From Verrucomicrobiia bacterium (GTDB taxonomy: Bacteria; Verrucomicrobiota; Verrucomicrobiia; Limisphaerales; JADLHS01), in the NCBI GenBank assembly GCA_023953615.1, contig JAMLJH010000002.1, forward strand, positions 1,506,375 to 1,570,374: DNA of 64,000 nt, written 5' to 3'. Of this stretch, positions 21,034 to 30,111 are shown piece by piece. The translations under genes and the position numbers were made by a program. A model generated the notes under the pieces. That model was given only the letters and a program-made list of their open reading frames with translations. It was not told where the DNA came from and searched no databases. The first letter of the stretch is position 1. Every line of letters starts with the position of its first letter.

Positions 21034-21366
21034 AAAACCCTTTCTTTCAGTTGCTGGCTTCTAAGCTAATTCGACCCGCACAGCAATTACAATTTCACCC
21101 AACAATTCCATTTGAACCCGCCACGCCAACCATTATCGGAAGCATGCCACTGAAAAATTGGAAGAGCTTCTCGCCTCCGAACATCTCGGGCGAAGCCCAG
21201 CTCGGCTGGGAGCTGGTGCGAGACGCAAGCCGATCTCGACTTCCAAATCCGACGCTCCAGTTGGCAAGCCTCGCGACAATGAACGCAAGGAAACCACCCG
21301 AAGGAACAAGCTGACAAGAGGCAGAGAGACGGATCTAACGTCGGCGCAGCCGCGCGCGCCACCCCT
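21034..21366. other. intergenic region upstream of lemA
   Basis: No gene is supported here. It holds the lemA upstream region on the minus strand and the decayed flank of a transposase remnant. A TTGCTG, 17 bases, TAGAAG arrangement upstream of lemA (minus strand) is a weak promoter candidate. Confidence 0.35.
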
Positions 21367-21675
21367 TCACTCCATTACGCTCCGCGCGTCCACCGTGACA
21401 ATGCCCCCCGGCCAATTCCAGCGCCCGCAGCAGTTCGGACACGGCGGTGATTTCATTGCTCTTGTCGGGTACCTTGATTGATCCCAACGCCAGCCGATTG
21501 GTGCTGGCCCAAGCGCTGACCGGATGAATCGCGCTCTGGCTCTTGGCGGAATCAAAACTCCGCCACCCGGTCTTACCATCCAACGCGACAATCTTCGCCT
21601 CCACTGCCTGCCTCAAGGATTGCGTCCAGTTCAGAAACACGGCGGAGAATGACTCCGGCGCGAGCAGCAGTTCTT
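21367..21675 (-). pseudogene. ISAs1-family transposase remnant
   Basis: The minus strand encodes about 100 residues from the middle of an ISAs1-type transposase: LLAPESFSAVFLNWTQSL, then KIVALDGKTGWRSFDSAKSQ, SAIHPVSAWASTNRLALG and KVPDKSNEITAVSELLRALE. The catalytic-core DGKT and KSNEIT motifs are recognisable. Near 21404 the frame shifts; the expected IVTVDA continues in the neighbouring frame and stops at 21367. The N-terminal third and C-terminal half are missing, and no terminal inverted repeats were found. It is a dead fragment, adjacent to the AraC regulator that opens the glycan locus. Confidence 0.85.
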
Positions 21676-21758
21676 CAACGCAGCATATGCCGCCAGCTTT
21701 GCGGCGAGTTTTGACGTCCGGAAAACCGGAATTGACAGGTTGACCTAAGTGATGAAGG

Positions 21759-21787
21759 TTGGCATACATTCCGAGTTCAGATAAGAT
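21759..21787 (+). promoter_or_regulatory. candidate sigma-70 promoter of the AraC regulator
   Basis: TTGGCA (21759-21764) and TAAGAT (21782-21787) are separated by 17 bases, and the AraC ATG at 21798 lies only 10 bases after the -10 box. The transcript would begin about 3 to 4 bases before the start codon. Confidence 0.5.
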
Positions 21788-21797
21788 ATATCATCCC

Positions 21798-22685
21798 ATG
21801 AAGTGGCGTGAGAAGCGTGAAGGTTTTGCGGGGCAACGCCTGGTGGTCGTGCCGCGTCCGATTTTATCCACAGCTTCGAAATCGCCGTTACTACGGCACT
21901 TGCTGCCAACAGATGCCGGATATTATCCCAAAGCCAGAGGGCATACCTGCGTACGCGAAAAAGGCTGCCCCGAGGTTGTTTTTATCTATTGCGCGGAAGG
22001 AAATGGCTGGTGCGAAATCGCTGGTTACCGGTATGCCATTACCAAGAACCAGTTGCTGGTCATCAATGCCGGTACGCCGCACGTTTACGGAGCGGAGAAA
22101 AGATCGCCGTGGACGATCCATTGGTTTCATGCGGTCGGCGAGAACGTGCCGGTGTATCTGGAGCAACTCGAAGTTTCCGCAGCGAAACCAGTGGTACCGC
22201 TGGGTGGTGACGTACAGGTGTTTTCGTTGTTCGAGGAGGTGTTGGAAGGTTTGGAGCACGGTTTCACTTCCCCGCACCTGACTTACGCGGCGCATGTACT
22301 CGCGCATTTGATGGGGCTGATCCTGCGACACAAGGACGAATTCGGCTATGGTGAGGTCAGTGTGCGCAAACGGGTGGAACGCAGCATCGAGTTCATGAAG
22401 GGACATCTACGCGAACCGCTGACCGTGGCGGCATTGGCTGCGCTGGCCAACCTGTCGCGCTCGCACTATACCGCGTCGTTCCGCCGCGTGACGGGTTACG
22501 CACCGTTGAGCTATCTGAATCACCTGCGGATGCAACGCGCTGTGCAACTGCTCAACGCGACGGATTTGTCCGTCAAGCAGATCAGCGAACAACTCGGTTT
22601 TTCCGACCAGTTTTATTTCTCCCGCGCCTTCAGCAAAATGCACAATCATTCGCCATCGGAGCATCGGCGACGCTATGCGGCCTGA
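21798..22685 (+). CDS. AraC family transcriptional regulator
   Basis: The ATG at 21798 gives 295 residues; a TTG at 21759 coincides with the likely -35 box and is less credible. The N-terminal half (about 30-160) is a cupin-type sugar-sensing domain (CPEVVFIYCAEGNGWCEIAG, LLVINAGTPHVYGAEKRSPW). Residues about 192-295 are the double helix-turn-helix DNA-binding domain (EPLTVAALAALANLSRSHYT and LSVKQISEQLGFSDQFYFSR). Such proteins usually activate carbohydrate genes on binding a sugar. It lies at the upstream end of the glycan-utilisation cluster on the same strand and is the obvious candidate regulator. The ligand is unknown. Confidence 0.93.
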   Translation: MKWREKREGFAGQRLVVVPRPILSTASKSPLLRHLLPTDAGYYPKARGHTCVREKGCPEVVFIYCAEGNGWCEIAGYRYAITKNQLLVINAGTPHVYGAEKRSPWTIHWFHAVGENVPVYLEQLEVSAAKPVVPLGGDVQVFSLFEEVLEGLEHGFTSPHLTYAAHVLAHLMGLILRHKDEFGYGEVSVRKRVERSIEFMKGHLREPLTVAALAALANLSRSHYTASFRRVTGYAPLSYLNHLRMQRAVQLLNATDLSVKQISEQLGFSDQFYFSRAFSKMHNHSPSEHRRRYAA

Positions 22686-22876
22686 AATTCCGTCGGAGTT
22701 TCAGACGGGCGCTGGCGGCGGTTAAATGTCCATGAGTTCCGGTGTTCAGTCCATTCCCAATCCGGCGTTTTCATGAGAAAGTAGCACCGCACTAAAGAAA
22801 TGGTCCCAAAGTGCAGCGTGGCGTGTGTCGTCAAGCAAACGGACCTTTCCGGTGCCAATCAAAACCAAAATCCAAC

Positions 22877-23557
22877 ATGAAAACTAATCAGATCACCGCA
22901 TTGGCCGCCGCCGTTTTAAGTCTGGCGCTGGCCGCGCCAATCCCGGCGCAAACTGTCCCGGGTAGTATGTTGTTCACGCCGAACGTGGACTTGTCCCAAG
23001 GAGCGCAAAATGGCTACGTCGGCTATGTGGGCGGCGTGTTCCTCACTTCTTATAATTATTATCCGCAGGTCAATTCCCTGGGTTACTTTGATTTCGACGG
23101 CGACGGCTTGGTGAATAGCCACACCCTTTCGCTCTGGGATTTGAGCGCGGGCAATATCTTGCTGGCCACCGCCGTCATTCCGGCGGGAACCGAGGCGGCG
23201 CTGGTCAACGGCTTCCGTTGGGTGCAACTGCCGGAGACCGTGAATCTCACCTATAACAACTGGTACCTCATCAGCGCGCAGGTGGATAACGTGGACACTT
23301 GGGGTGATTTCATCACCAATAATGGCGGGGCTGGGCAAATCAATTGGAGCGAACAATACGTCAACCTGCAGGATGGCTATCAATTTTCCCGCGCCGGACG
23401 GTACGGGGACACGTCGTTGCCCGGCGGTCAGGCCGGAACGGACGCCATTTATCCTGCGGCGAATCTTGGTTACAATGTCATCCCCGAACCGGGCACGGCT
23501 GGCTTGTTGGCCGTCGCCGCTTTCCTGTCAGCATTGACGCAGCGGCGGAAGCGTTAA
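22877..23557 (+). CDS. PEP-CTERM sorting domain protein
   Basis: The 226-residue exported protein begins with a signal peptide (ITALAAAVLSLALAAPIPAQ) and ends with a PEP-CTERM sorting signal at 201-226: IPEP, a hydrophobic helix (LLAVAAFLSAL) and the basic tail QRRKR. Exosortase and its partners would process such proteins for surface display; none is encoded in this window. The middle is beta-rich with LGYFDFDGDGLVNSHTLSLW, suggesting a compact sandwich fold of unknown function. A terminator-like hairpin follows 22 bases after the stop. Earlier in-frame starts would precede the signal peptide and are less likely. Confidence 0.88.
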   Translation: MKTNQITALAAAVLSLALAAPIPAQTVPGSMLFTPNVDLSQGAQNGYVGYVGGVFLTSYNYYPQVNSLGYFDFDGDGLVNSHTLSLWDLSAGNILLATAVIPAGTEAALVNGFRWVQLPETVNLTYNNWYLISAQVDNVDTWGDFITNNGGAGQINWSEQYVNLQDGYQFSRAGRYGDTSLPGGQAGTDAIYPAANLGYNVIPEPGTAGLLAVAAFLSALTQRRKR

Positions 23558-23578
23558 GAAAATTAAGTGAACAGTCCG

Positions 23579-23613
23579 GGGTCGTCATTTTCAATGGCGA
23601 CCCTTTTGCTTTT
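23579..23613 (+). terminator. Rho-independent terminator after the PEP-CTERM gene
   Basis: An 11-base-pair stem (23579-23589 with 23593-23603, one T-G wobble, loop of 3) is followed by TTTTGCTTTT (23604-23613). Confidence 0.75.
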
Positions 23614-23903
23614 ATCTAGCGCGATCGTGACCAGGAAGTTCCGCAAACGCCCGGCACATCAGCGAGGAGCAAAGATAAAAGCAAACTTTGCGCCTTGGCG
23701 GCTACGAAATCATTTAATCCGCTATAATAGCAAGCGGCTAATTGTCCATACAGTTCGGACGCCCGTCCATTCCCTGAAGAGGACGCTGCCTCTATAGTCT
23801 CGTCTTAGCTTAAGGGTTCCGTCTCGTGGTCGTGTTATTTCAGCCGAACACGACTGAAAAGGGGGCGGACTTAAGGAGCGTTCGCCAACTAATAAATTAA
23901 GCC
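23614..23903 (+). other. leader region of the beta-strand-repeat gene
   Basis: No gene is seen. A perfect TATAAT lies at 23723-23728 without a clear -35 box. An 8-base-pair perfect inverted repeat (23829-23836 with 23847-23854, spacer of 10) lies 50 bases before the next start codon. These could be a promoter with a long leader and an operator or RNA hairpin; the evidence is sequence pattern only. Confidence 0.4.
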
Positions 23904-26900
23904 ATGAAGACAGCAACCAGCGTTATTCTTCCATCCACCCGCGCGCATCTGAAATTACTTTTAGCCGTTGCCACGCTCAGCGCAAATTATGTCTTCGCCG
24001 CCACCGAACAGTGGCAGGGCGGATCCGGCGTCAGCGCGTCGCTTAACTGGACGGACCCGGCCAACTGGACAGCTCCGAAACAAACTTACTACAACCAGGT
24101 CCAATTTCTCGGGACAGGGGCCAATGCCGTCAATGATTTCACGGTCAACAACATTCTCGATGCCGCCACGGGCGTCGCGCAGATGCCGATTTGGGAATTG
24201 GATTACATGCCGACGAACGGCAATTACGTCACGCTCATCAATCCGGGCGTCACGCTGACGCTCGGGGCCGGTTGGGGTAGTTTGTACGTAGGCGCGGACA
24301 TCCAACACAGCAGTCAACCGGCGCCGGCCAACGCGGTGGAAACCATCCGCATCGAAGGCGTGGGCGGTGCGCTGAACCTCGGCGGCAATCTCTATCTTGG
24401 CCAAGGCTCGGTCAGCCCCAACGATGCGCATAACGTGACGCTCGATTTATCGGGATTGGACAACTTCACGCACACCGGCTCGCAGATTTCCATCGCTTCC
24501 GGCACACTGCAACATGCGCATGGCGTTTTTTATCTCGCCAGGACCAACCAGATTTCCCTCGGCAACGATTTCCAGATCAGCAGCCAAAATTACAGCAATT
24601 CCCTGCCGGTCGAAGTCTATCTCGGACAGGCGAACAACATCAGTCTCGGCTCCGGAAACCTCGTGGTGGGCGGCACGGGAACAACCGCTGCCGGCGCCTG
24701 GATAAAATTTAATCCCACGTTTCTACCATCGGTACCGACTGCCTATTTTCACAGTTCTCGTAGTGACGGACGCATCGCAAACTTCTGGATCGCCAACGGC
24801 AACGGCGGCCCGAACGTGCCCGGGACCGCGCTGGCTGATTTCACGGGCGGCAGCGTGGCGCTGCTGGTGGACAGCCTGCAACTCGGGCGGGCGGGCACGG
24901 CCAGCGCCACCGGCGTTTTGACCCTGAACAACGGATTGGTGGACGTGAACAATGCCACCATCGGCAACCAGCAAGTGACCAGCGGCGGCGCGGGCGTCGG
25001 GCTTGTCAATCTCAACAGTGGTTCTGGCACCAATGCCACGTTGCGCGTCAACGGCACGCTAACCTTGGCGGCAGCGACGGGGACTTTGACGCCGGGCACG
25101 GCGGGCACCATCAACGTCAACGGCGGCGCGTTGGCGGCGGGCAACATCGTCAATGGCGGCGGTGCGGGAACGATCAATCTTTCCGCCGGTGCGCTGACGG
25201 TTGGCGGCTCGGCGGGAACGCTGGCCGCGCCCCTCACGCTGTTGGCAACCACTAATTCAAGTTTCAATCTGGCTTTGGCCTCGGGCGCAAGCAGCGTCGT
25301 GGTGAACACGTTGCGGACGGGAGGAACGACCAATCTCATCAATATCGTGTCCGCGCCGCCGTTGGCGAGTTATCCCACGCAATTGGTCGTCGTCAAATAC
25401 TCGGGTAGCATTGCCGGTGCGGGTTTCAATTTTGGTTTGGGCACGCTGCCGCCTTTGTTCGCGGGGTATCTGGTCAACAACACCGCCAATGGGTCCATTG
25501 ATGTCGTGCTGACCACCGGTTCGACGATTCTGACCTGGGCGGGAAATGTGAATGGAAATTGGGATACCATGACGGCCAACTGGCTGGCTGGTGGCGCGGC
25601 CACTTACACAGATGGCCAGTTTGTGCGTTTTCAGGATGGCGCGACCACGGCCAACATCAATCTGACCACGGCGCTTTCACCCAGCAGCATTACGGTGAGC
25701 AATAACTCGCAGGGATACACTTTTGGCGGGGTGGGCTCGCTGGTCGGGACGACGGGATTGGTAAAGGACGGCGCGGGCCGATTGATTTTGAATCACAGCG
25801 GCGACAACAATTTCACGGGCGGTGTCACCATCAACAACGGCGCGTTGCAAATTGGGAACAACGACAACGCGGGAAATCTTCCGGCGGGCAGTGTGGTGAA
25901 CCACGGCAACCTGACGTTCGCGCGTTCCGATTCCATCACCGTGGCGAATAGCATTTCCGGCACGGGTTCGTTCACTCAAGCGGGCGCGGGCGGAACGCTG
26001 TTGTTGAGCGGCGGAAACAGCTACGCCGGTAATGTGCTGGTGACGAACAACAGCACACTGGTAGCCGGCAGCGCCCCGGCCTTGGGCGCGAGCAGCGGAA
26101 ATCTCATCATCGCGAGCGGGTCAACTTTTGATCTCAATGGTTACGCCAGTCCGAAACCGATCATCGTGTCGGGCGCGGGCGTGGACGGCGCCGGGGCCAT
26201 CGTGGATTCGGGCGGCGCGGTTTATGGCATCGCCACAAGCGTAACGCTGGCGGGCAACACCACTTTCAGCCTGCAGAACCGCTGGGATTTGACAGGCAGT
26301 TTGAACACCGGCGGCAACGCTTACGACCTGACGCTGCTGGGCGCGGGTTACTTTGAATGGAGAAATCTTTCGGTGGATTCCGCCTTGGGCAACCTCTTTC
26401 TCCAATCCGGGCAATTGGGCATCGTCGGCAGCACCAGTCTCGGCAATCCGGCACGGACACTGACGCTAAGTTCCGGTGCGGCAATCGTGTTTTACGGCGG
26501 GCCATTCTCCAGCGTGAATAAGAACGTGGACTTTCAAAGCGGCGGCAACATTTTCAACTACGGCGGCAACAATATCATGAGCGGCACCATGACGTTGGAA
26601 CCCGGCTTCTGTTCCTTTGATGTCAGCGGCGGCACGTCCTTGACGTTGAGCAATGTCCTGACCGGTTCGGGCGTTTTGTATCAGAACAACGGCAGCGGCA
26701 CGATCATTCTCGCGGGCAACAGCCCGGCCTTCACTGGCGGCGTGTTGACCTATAATGGCGCGCTCTTCTTGAACGGCATGATTGGTTCGGGCATCACCAG
26801 TCAATTCGGCACGCTCGTCGGCGGAACGGGCACGGCTACGGGATTGGTGGACATTGGCGGCGCGCTCGTGCCCGGCGGAGTCAATGTGGTCGGCACTTTT

Positions 26901-29084
26901 CACGCGCAAGGCGGTCTGGTGTTGGAAGGCGGCGCGGTGGTGACCAACGACCTCGCGGCTTTGCCCGGGCCCAATAATGACCTCGTGCAAGTCATCGGCG
27001 ATTTGACGGCCAATGGCAACGATCTCTACATCAATCCGATTGGCGGCAGTCTCGCGAACGCGTCGTACCCGCTCTTTACCTACACGGGCAACCTAATCGG
27101 CTCGTTCGGCAACGTGACGACCATTGCGCCGACGGCTTACACATTGGTACTGACCAATGTGACCACGACTTCGCCGAAGGAGATTCGCGTCATCGTTTCA
27201 GGCAGCCAGCCGCGGTCGCTGGTTTGGAACAATGCCAGTTCCAGCGGTGTCTGGGACGTGCAAGGTTGGGCGAATTGGTCGAACCTCGTCACGCACACAT
27301 CGCCCGAACAATTCCTCGCGCTGGACGCGGTGTTGTTCAGCGACGTGGGCGCACCGTCCACCAGCATTGACATTCCTGCGTTGGTGGTGCCGTCCGCCCT
27401 GACGGTCAACGCCAGCGTGGACTACAACTTTGCCGGCAACGGTGCAATCGGCGGCACCGCGAGCCTCGTGAAACAAGGCGGCGGCACGCTGAATCTGGCG
27501 GTTGCGGGATCGTTCTCGGGCGCGGCCACCATCAGCGGTGGAACGGTGAAGACCATCAAACCCGCGTTGAATTCCGTTTCCTCCCTCACCATCACCAACG
27601 GCGGCACGCTTGATTTCTCGGGCAATGCCGTGACGGGAAACAAATCGTTGACGCTCGCGGGCGCGGGCGTGGGCGGGCGCGGCGCGTTGGTCAACAACAG
27701 TAACGATTTCTACAATCAGGTTTTCAGCATCAATCTGGTTGGCGATGCGACCATCGGCGGCAGCAACCGCTGGGACCTCGTCAGCGGCGCGACGGTTTCC
27801 GGCCCGCACAAACTGACCATCCAGCGTTCCGCCGCCGGCGGCTATCAGGAATGGGATTCCGTCGCCGTGGGCAGCGACGTAAGCGAGATCGAATTAGCCG
27901 TGGGCAATCTCGGTATCAAGAACATGTCGTCGAGTTTCGCCAATCCCAACACGGTTTTGACGGTCAACACCAACTGCGAACTTTCGTTCTGGAGCGGCGG
28001 TTGGAATGGCAGCATCCACGTCCGCACCAATGGTCGCGTCAATCTCTGGACCGCCCCGTCGGCGTTCACCGGCGGCAACATCATTTTGGACGAGGGCGCA
28101 CACTGGCTGGCTTGGTCCGGCAGCGGCCCGCAACTTTACGGCAACGCGGTCACGCTCAATGGCGTCGCGCATCTACTCATCGGCGACTATAGCCGCATTT
28201 ACACCAACGTCATCAGCGGCCCCGGCGGCATGTTGATCGAGAATTGGAATCAACAGATGGTGCTCTCGGCGGCGAACACTTACACCGGCCCGACCATCAT
28301 CGCGAACGGGCCGCAAATCGCCCTGACCAACAACGGCAGTATTTCGCACAGCGCCCTGCTCTTCTTCGGCGGCAGCGACGCCAATTCCGTCCACATTGAT
28401 GTCAGCGGGCGCGGCGACAAAACGCTGACGCTGGCGAGCGGCCAGACCTTGGCGGGCATCGGCGCCGTGGCCGGAAATCTGGTGGTCAGTCCGGACGCAA
28501 CGCTGGCTCCCGCGGGAACGAACACGACCATTGGTTATACCCTCGGCGCGAACGCGACGGGTGGCATTTCGGCGACCAACAACATCGTCCTGAACGGCAC
28601 TACGACCATCAAACTGAACGGCTCAGGAATGAACGACACTCTTCAAGCCGGTGGCAACATCACCTACGGCGGCACGTTGAATCTCGCGAACATCAACGCC
28701 GCGCCGCTGGCCAGTGGCGACACGTTCCAAATCTTCAACGCGGCGAGCCGTTCCGGTTCGTTTGCGGCCATTGTTCCCGCGACGCCGGGCGCGGGACTGA
28801 CTTGGGATTTATCCCAACTCAGCCTCGGCAAGATCAGTGTGGCGGGCGCGGGAGCGCAACCCACGTTCACCGGCACTTCAGTGTCGGGCGGCAACTTCAT
28901 CTTCAGCGGGTCGGGCGGTCTGGCGGGCGGCACTTATTATGTGCTGACCTCGACGGACGCAGCGGCCCCGCTGGCCAACTGGATTCCGATTGCGACGAAC
29001 CTCTTTGATGGCGGCGGCAATTTCAGCTTCACCAACGCGGTGAGCGCCGATGCCCAGCGATTTTTCATCCTCCAGATTCCGTGA
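23904..29084 (+). CDS. giant autotransporter-associated beta-strand repeat protein
   Basis: The 1726-residue protein has a signal peptide (LKLLLAVATLSANYVFAA) and is almost entirely Gly/Asn/Thr-rich beta-helix repeats of the autotransporter-associated type. Examples are GLVKDGAGRLILNHSGDNNF, SGGNSYAGNVLVTNNSTL and LSAANTYTGPTIIANG. A segment of about 165 residues occurs twice, near 733-897 and 1227-1391. There is no recognisable C-terminal autotransporter barrel; instead it ends in a short domain with YYVLTSTD, NWIPIATN and FFILQIP at the stop. It is probably a surface or extracellular stalk-like adhesin or glycan-binding scaffold; the function is inference. It sits in the glycan locus between a PEP-CTERM gene and a pseudopilin-like gene. 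The ATG at 23904 has no nearby Shine-Dalgarno site. Confidence 0.85.
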   Translation: MKTATSVILPSTRAHLKLLLAVATLSANYVFAATEQWQGGSGVSASLNWTDPANWTAPKQTYYNQVQFLGTGANAVNDFTVNNILDAATGVAQMPIWELDYMPTNGNYVTLINPGVTLTLGAGWGSLYVGADIQHSSQPAPANAVETIRIEGVGGALNLGGNLYLGQGSVSPNDAHNVTLDLSGLDNFTHTGSQISIASGTLQHAHGVFYLARTNQISLGNDFQISSQNYSNSLPVEVYLGQANNISLGSGNLVVGGTGTTAAGAWIKFNPTFLPSVPTAYFHSSRSDGRIANFWIANGNGGPNVPGTALADFTGGSVALLVDSLQLGRAGTASATGVLTLNNGLVDVNNATIGNQQVTSGGAGVGLVNLNSGSGTNATLRVNGTLTLAAATGTLTPGTAGTINVNGGALAAGNIVNGGGAGTINLSAGALTVGGSAGTLAAPLTLLATTNSSFNLALASGASSVVVNTLRTGGTTNLINIVSAPPLASYPTQLVVVKYSGSIAGAGFNFGLGTLPPLFAGYLVNNTANGSIDVVLTTGSTILTWAGNVNGNWDTMTANWLAGGAATYTDGQFVRFQDGATTANINLTTALSPSSITVSNNSQGYTFGGVGSLVGTTGLVKDGAGRLILNHSGDNNFTGGVTINNGALQIGNNDNAGNLPAGSVVNHGNLTFARSDSITVANSISGTGSFTQAGAGGTLLLSGGNSYAGNVLVTNNSTLVAGSAPALGASSGNLIIASGSTFDLNGYASPKPIIVSGAGVDGAGAIVDSGGAVYGIATSVTLAGNTTFSLQNRWDLTGSLNTGGNAYDLTLLGAGYFEWRNLSVDSALGNLFLQSGQLGIVGSTSLGNPARTLTLSSGAAIVFYGGPFSSVNKNVDFQSGGNIFNYGGNNIMSGTMTLEPGFCSFDVSGGTSLTLSNVLTGSGVLYQNNGSGTIILAGNSPAFTGGVLTYNGALFLNGMIGSGITSQFGTLVGGTGTATGLVDIGGALVPGGVNVVGTFHAQGGLVLEGGAVVTNDLAALPGPNNDLVQVIGDLTANGNDLYINPIGGSLANASYPLFTYTGNLIGSFGNVTTIAPTAYTLVLTNVTTTSPKEIRVIVSGSQPRSLVWNNASSSGVWDVQGWANWSNLVTHTSPEQFLALDAVLFSDVGAPSTSIDIPALVVPSALTVNASVDYNFAGNGAIGGTASLVKQGGGTLNLAVAGSFSGAATISGGTVKTIKPALNSVSSLTITNGGTLDFSGNAVTGNKSLTLAGAGVGGRGALVNNSNDFYNQVFSINLVGDATIGGSNRWDLVSGATVSGPHKLTIQRSAAGGYQEWDSVAVGSDVSEIELAVGNLGIKNMSSSFANPNTVLTVNTNCELSFWSGGWNGSIHVRTNGRVNLWTAPSAFTGGNIILDEGAHWLAWSGSGPQLYGNAVTLNGVAHLLIGDYSRIYTNVISGPGGMLIENWNQQMVLSAANTYTGPTIIANGPQIALTNNGSISHSALLFFGGSDANSVHIDVSGRGDKTLTLASGQTLAGIGAVAGNLVVSPDATLAPAGTNTTIGYTLGANATGGISATNNIVLNGTTTIKLNGSGMNDTLQAGGNITYGGTLNLANINAAPLASGDTFQIFNAASRSGSFAAIVPATPGAGLTWDLSQLSLGKISVAGAGAQPTFTGTSVSGGNFIFSGSGGLAGGTYYVLTSTDAAAPLANWIPIATNLFDGGGNFSFTNAVSADAQRFFILQIP
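26104..26598 (+). repeat. internal duplicated unit, copy 1, of the beta-strand-repeat protein
   Basis: This encodes about 165 residues running from a FDLNGYASPK segment through NRWDLTGSLNTGG, GYFEWRNLSVDSALG and GQLGIVGS to FYGGPFSSVNKNVDF. The order of motifs matches copy 2 at 27586-28080. Divergence is high, so the duplication is old. Confidence 0.6.
27586..28080 (+). repeat. internal duplicated unit, copy 2, of the beta-strand-repeat protein
   Basis: This mirrors copy 1: LDFSGNAVTGNK, SNRWDLVSGATVSG, GYQEWDSVAVGSDVS, GNLGIKNMSS and SFWSGGWNGSIHV occur in the same order and spacing. Confidence 0.6.
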
Positions 29085-29179
29085 AATTTAATGAGTAAAT
29101 CCGACTGAATCTGTTTGCCCGCACGTCACCGGTTCCGTGGTGGCGCCGGGGCAAACCGGTTCGCGAACAACTGCGACTG

Positions 29180-29995
29180 TTGCCTAACTTGAAAACGACA
29201 CGAACCAAAGCCTCGAACCGATCCGCGTTCACGCTGATTGAATTGCTGGTGGTGATTGCCATCATCGCCATCCTCGCGGCCATGTTGTTGCCGGCATTAT
29301 CGCGGGCAAAACTCCGCGCGCATAGCATCAGTTGCATCAACCAGCTCAAGCAGTTGTCGCTGGCCAATCTGATGTATTCTGACGATACGGGCGTGTGGGT
29401 TGGCGCAACCGATCCCAATCCCGCTTTGAGCCAGGGTGATTGGATGTACACGATGATCAGCTATTACGGGAACACCACCAATCTGCTGGTTTGTCCTGCC
29501 GCGCCGGACAAGGGCATCACTCCCGGCGCGGTCAATGTTCCGGGCACGAGCGATTCAGCCTGGCATTGGACAATTTCCACGCCGCCCTACAGCGGCAGCT
29601 ATGGCTACAATTGCTGGCTCAATTTGGGTTTGGGCAACGCGGCCACGCGGCCCGACAATGTGATCAAAAAACCGGCTGCGGTGCAGCGCGTGAGCACCAC
29701 GCCGATGTTCATGGATAGCATCTGGATCAACTGCGATCCGCTCGAAACGGACCCGCCCGCCCGCGACTTATACAATGGCGACCAGTCCAAGGAAGGCATG
29801 CCGCGCGTGACCATTGCGCGTCACGGCGGTCGCGCCGCTGCCGCCGCTCCGCGCAGCGTTGGCATTGGCGCGGCCCTGCCCGGCGCCATCAACATCGCCT
29901 TCACGGACGGCCATGCCGAGCAGGTCAAATTGGATCAACTGTGGAGCTACGACTGGCATCGGAATTGGAAAACGCCCACCATTCGCCCGCCGTGA
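29180..29995 (+). CDS. pseudopilin-like secreted protein, DG-motif type (second copy)
   Basis: The 271-residue protein has the class III-like signal [18 protein letters not shown] followed by [13 protein letters not shown], nearly identical in its helix to the gene at 4223. The residue before the cleavage site is Ala, not the usual Gly. No ATG precedes the signal; the best starts are TTG at 29180 or 29189. The C-terminus has a DGHAEQVKL segment, and the preceding His is separated by a longer Ala/Pro/Gly insertion ([15 protein letters not shown]) than in strict H-X9-DG proteins. It sits between the giant repeat protein and a clan-D glycosidase, as the first copy sits before the GH78 gene. Confidence 0.82.
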   Translation: MPNLKTTRTKASNRSAFTLIELLVVIAIIAILAAMLLPALSRAKLRAHSISCINQLKQLSLANLMYSDDTGVWVGATDPNPALSQGDWMYTMISYYGNTTNLLVCPAAPDKGITPGAVNVPGTSDSAWHWTISTPPYSGSYGYNCWLNLGLGNAATRPDNVIKKPAAVQRVSTTPMFMDSIWINCDPLETDPPARDLYNGDQSKEGMPRVTIARHGGRAAAAAPRSVGIGAALPGAINIAFTDGHAEQVKLDQLWSYDWHRNWKTPTIRPP

Positions 29996-30111
29996 TGTTG
30001 GCCGCGCGACAGAAAGAATCCGTTTCCGGAGTTGATGAACAACCCGGAGCAAACCGGGAAAGACTGGGTTGCGTTCGATTGATTTCCAGCCGTTTCAAGT
30101 CGAGTTCATTT

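Noticed and set aside
23845-23859. A 15-base word also present at 54702-54716
   Set aside because: A few chance 15-base matches are expected in 64 kb and the surrounding sequences do not align.
24700-28600. Many Gly/Asn-rich direct repeats considered as a possible CRISPR or tandem DNA array
   Set aside because: They are degenerate protein-level beta-helix repeats without regular DNA repeat length or spacers.
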